DNA of 21,720 nt from an uncultured Bacilli bacterium. Its GTDB lineage: Bacteria; Bacillota_I; Bacilli_A; RFN20; CAG-631. This document shows, in pieces, positions 20,228 to 21,720 of the stretch. The stretch spans positions 1 to 21,720 of the forward strand of contig CAKPZU010000021.1 in NCBI GenBank assembly GCA_934215405.1, in the 5' to 3' direction. The stretch's first letter is position 1. Each line of letters begins with the position of its first letter. The translations under genes were made by a program, and so were the position numbers. Under the pieces are notes generated by a model that was given only the letters and a program-made list of their open reading frames with translations, was not told the origin of the DNA and ran no database searches.

Positions 20228-21720
20228 TTATACATTCCAATTCCATTCGTGATTATTAGATACTGCAGTTAAAGTACCATTTTTATCACTTGTATACACG
20301 TGATTATCTAAATTTGTATTTGTATTATTGTTCAAAATATTACCTGTTGAATTATTGTTATATTCAGTTGTATATATTACACATACCTTTCCTATGTATT
20401 TTGCACCAGTTATATTTCCATTATTTTTGCAATTTACATATGAAACAATAGTGTCATACTCATCCTGATTTGGTATTGCTGTATTTGCAATTCCAGAAGC
20501 TGCATTTTGAATTTCAACCACTTCATTTGTTATACGAACATCTGCATAATTACTACAATTAATTATTTCAATTTTTCCTGTAGTATTTATATTACCAATA
20601 ATTCCAGCACATCTTCTATAAGAATTAATAGTAGCATAATTATTACAATTTTCAACTTTTGCACCAGAGCTTGTTGTTTCTCTAATTCCACCTATAATTC
20701 CAGCCGTACCATCAAATCCTTTAATGCTTCCATACACATTAACATTTGAAATAGTTACATCACCTTTAGCATAACCAACTAAAGCTCCGACATGATCTCC
20801 TTTAAGGCTAGAATCAGTATTTGCATCAATATCAACATCTTTAAAATTAATATTTTTAATTGTAGCACCATTAATAGAAGCAAATAATCCATAAACACAT
20901 TCTGTATTTCCTTGAGGAGTAGTTGAATCATATCCAGTATTAATTTTTTCACTTGCTAGGCCTTTATTAGTTAAGCCATATATTGTATGGCCATTGCCAT
21001 CAAAGTACCCAGCAAACCACTTATCTAAATATTCAGCAGTACCTCTATAATAATTTGAAATAGGCTTCCATGCAGAATTTAAGTGAATATCTGTATTTAA
21101 GACTATTTTTTTATTATTAGAATTATATTGACTAAAGTTAACGCCTGAGTTTGTTGCATCTCTAAATGCTTCGAATTGTTGTAATGAATTAATTTGGAAG
21201 TTTTCACTTGGAGTAATAGCTGGAACATTTGACTTTAAAATATTTCCACCATTATTTGAAATAGAAGAATTTGTACTATTTGTAGCGTTTAAGTTGAATA
21301 CTATTGCTGTTTGTTCAATTACAATTTTTCCAGAAGTGATATTTAATTCTGTAGTTGTTCCAAATTCATGATAAGAATTTTCCTTATCCACGCTATTTAC
21401 ATTAATAGTTTTTGCATAGCCATAATGTTCAACATGATCATTTGGACCATCAATAGTTAATTCACACATTTGGCCATCAGTATTCATAACAACATCCTTT
21501 TTGTTACTATTAGAATAATTGATTTTCTTTATAGCTGTTACTTTTCCTGTATCAATACCTGCCTTTAAATCAGTAATTTCAGTTCCAGTAAAATCATCAT
21601 GTAAATATACACTATAGCCAGCATTTGTTCTAGTTTCTAATTCTTTTGCTGTCTTAACAACAACGAATAAATCTTCATGATTTTCACTTACTTTACTAGC
21701 TTCTGGATAAACAATACCTA
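20228..21720 (-). CDS. Large GLUG-repeat surface protein, N-terminus beyond the window
   Basis: The frame is open to the window edge, so at least 496 residues are visible and the true start lies beyond 21720; an internal ATG at 21485-21487 is not a credible start, since the frame upstream codes without a break (KKINYSNSNKKDVV leads into it) and no ribosome site is seen. A beta-helix of GLUG type is clear: FAGYFDGNGHTIYGL, then YGLFASINGATIKNINFKDV, GALVGYAKGDVTISNVNVYG, AGIIGGI and AGIIGNI repeats. Such proteins are secreted adhesin-like or glycan-binding surface proteins. The C-terminus ends at NNHEWNWNV with no KGCKG tail, LPXTG or membrane helix, so anchoring must be by another part or absent. 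Function is not known. Confidence 0.82.
   Translation of the reverse strand, partial: GIVYPEASKVSENHEDLFVVVKTAKELETRTNAGYSVYLHDDFTGTEITDLKAGIDTGKVTAIKKINYSNSNKKDVVMNTDGQMCELTIDGPNDHVEHYGYAKTINVNSVDKENSYHEFGTTTELNITSGKIVIEQTAIVFNLNATNSTNSSISNNGGNILKSNVPAITPSENFQINSLQQFEAFRDATNSGVNFSQYNSNNKKIVLNTDIHLNSAWKPISNYYRGTAEYLDKWFAGYFDGNGHTIYGLTNKGLASEKINTGYDSTTPQGNTECVYGLFASINGATIKNINFKDVDIDANTDSSLKGDHVGALVGYAKGDVTISNVNVYGSIKGFDGTAGIIGGIRETTSSGAKVENCNNYATINSYRRCAGIIGNINTTGKIEIINCSNYADVRITNEVVEIQNAASGIANTAIPNQDEYDTIVSYVNCKNNGNITGAKYIGKVCVIYTTEYNNNSTGNILNNNTNTNLDNHVYTSDKNGTLTAVSNNHEWNWNV

Noticed and set aside
20507..20749. 80-codon plus-strand frame within the GLUG gene
   Set aside because: Antisense reading of repeat-rich DNA, with an Ile/Asn/Ser-rich product and no start signals.
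21485..21487. ATG as the start of the GLUG protein
   Set aside because: The frame continues upstream without a stop to the window edge and codes for similar sequence, so this Met is internal.
1..21720. Mycoplasma-type code in which TGA means Trp
   Set aside because: TGA ends rlmH, the exonuclease and the second permease at the right places, and Trp is TGG in conserved motifs.
1..21720. CRISPR arrays, tRNA or rRNA genes, intact insertion sequences
   Set aside because: No regularly spaced repeats, no tRNA arms or CCA-end patterns, no rRNA signature and no transposase frame were seen on either strand.

Overview
The window is AT-rich and read with the standard genetic code: TGA is a true stop (for example at the end of rlmH and of the second permease) and tryptophan is TGG. 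Strong Shine-Dalgarno sites, a PTS-like domain, ABC sugar transport and Sec/lipoprotein export signals point to a low-GC Bacilli-type host-associated bacterium (Acholeplasma/RF39/Erysipelotrichia-like in style). That placement is an inference from style, not a phylogenetic result.

Layout. (1) About 145-2254, minus strand: a tightly overlapping housekeeping operon of nagA, a DEDDh exonuclease and rlmH. (2) About 2299-3375, plus strand: a divergent two-gene unit made of an SGNH hydrolase and a membrane-anchored EIIB-like domain that has lost its phosphorylated Cys, closed by a terminator. (3) About 3382-5650: a gene-poor, accessory-looking stretch with an orphan C-terminal fragment of a surface protein, an AAA/DUF4143 ATPase, and 788 bases with no gene but several inverted repeats and one GC-rich island. 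(4) About 5651-19060: a carbohydrate-use locus. An AraC-type regulator is divergent from one long plus-strand operon: a cytoplasmic GH78-type alpha-L-rhamnosidase, a substrate-binding protein, a small membrane-anchored Ig-like protein, two permeases, a nucleoside hydrolase-family protein, two secreted proteins and a lipoprotein glycosidase of GH106 type. (5) About 19065-21720, minus strand: an XRE regulator and a large GLUG-repeat surface protein cut by the window edge.

Working model (inference). A rhamnose-containing glycan is bound at the surface by the two lectin-like proteins, attacked by the lipoprotein glycosidase, captured by the binding protein, imported by the two permeases using an ATPase encoded elsewhere, and de-rhamnosylated inside by the GH78 enzyme. 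AraC probably senses the sugar.

Most notable signal. Both secreted proteins of the operon end in the same short module: KGCKG, a Thr pair, a hydrophobic helix and a basic tail. A third copy lies as an orphan fragment near 3.4 kb, outside any gene. It is not LPXTG. It resembles in plan the Cys-containing CTERM signals of other phyla, and may be a C-terminal sorting or lipidation signal of this lineage.
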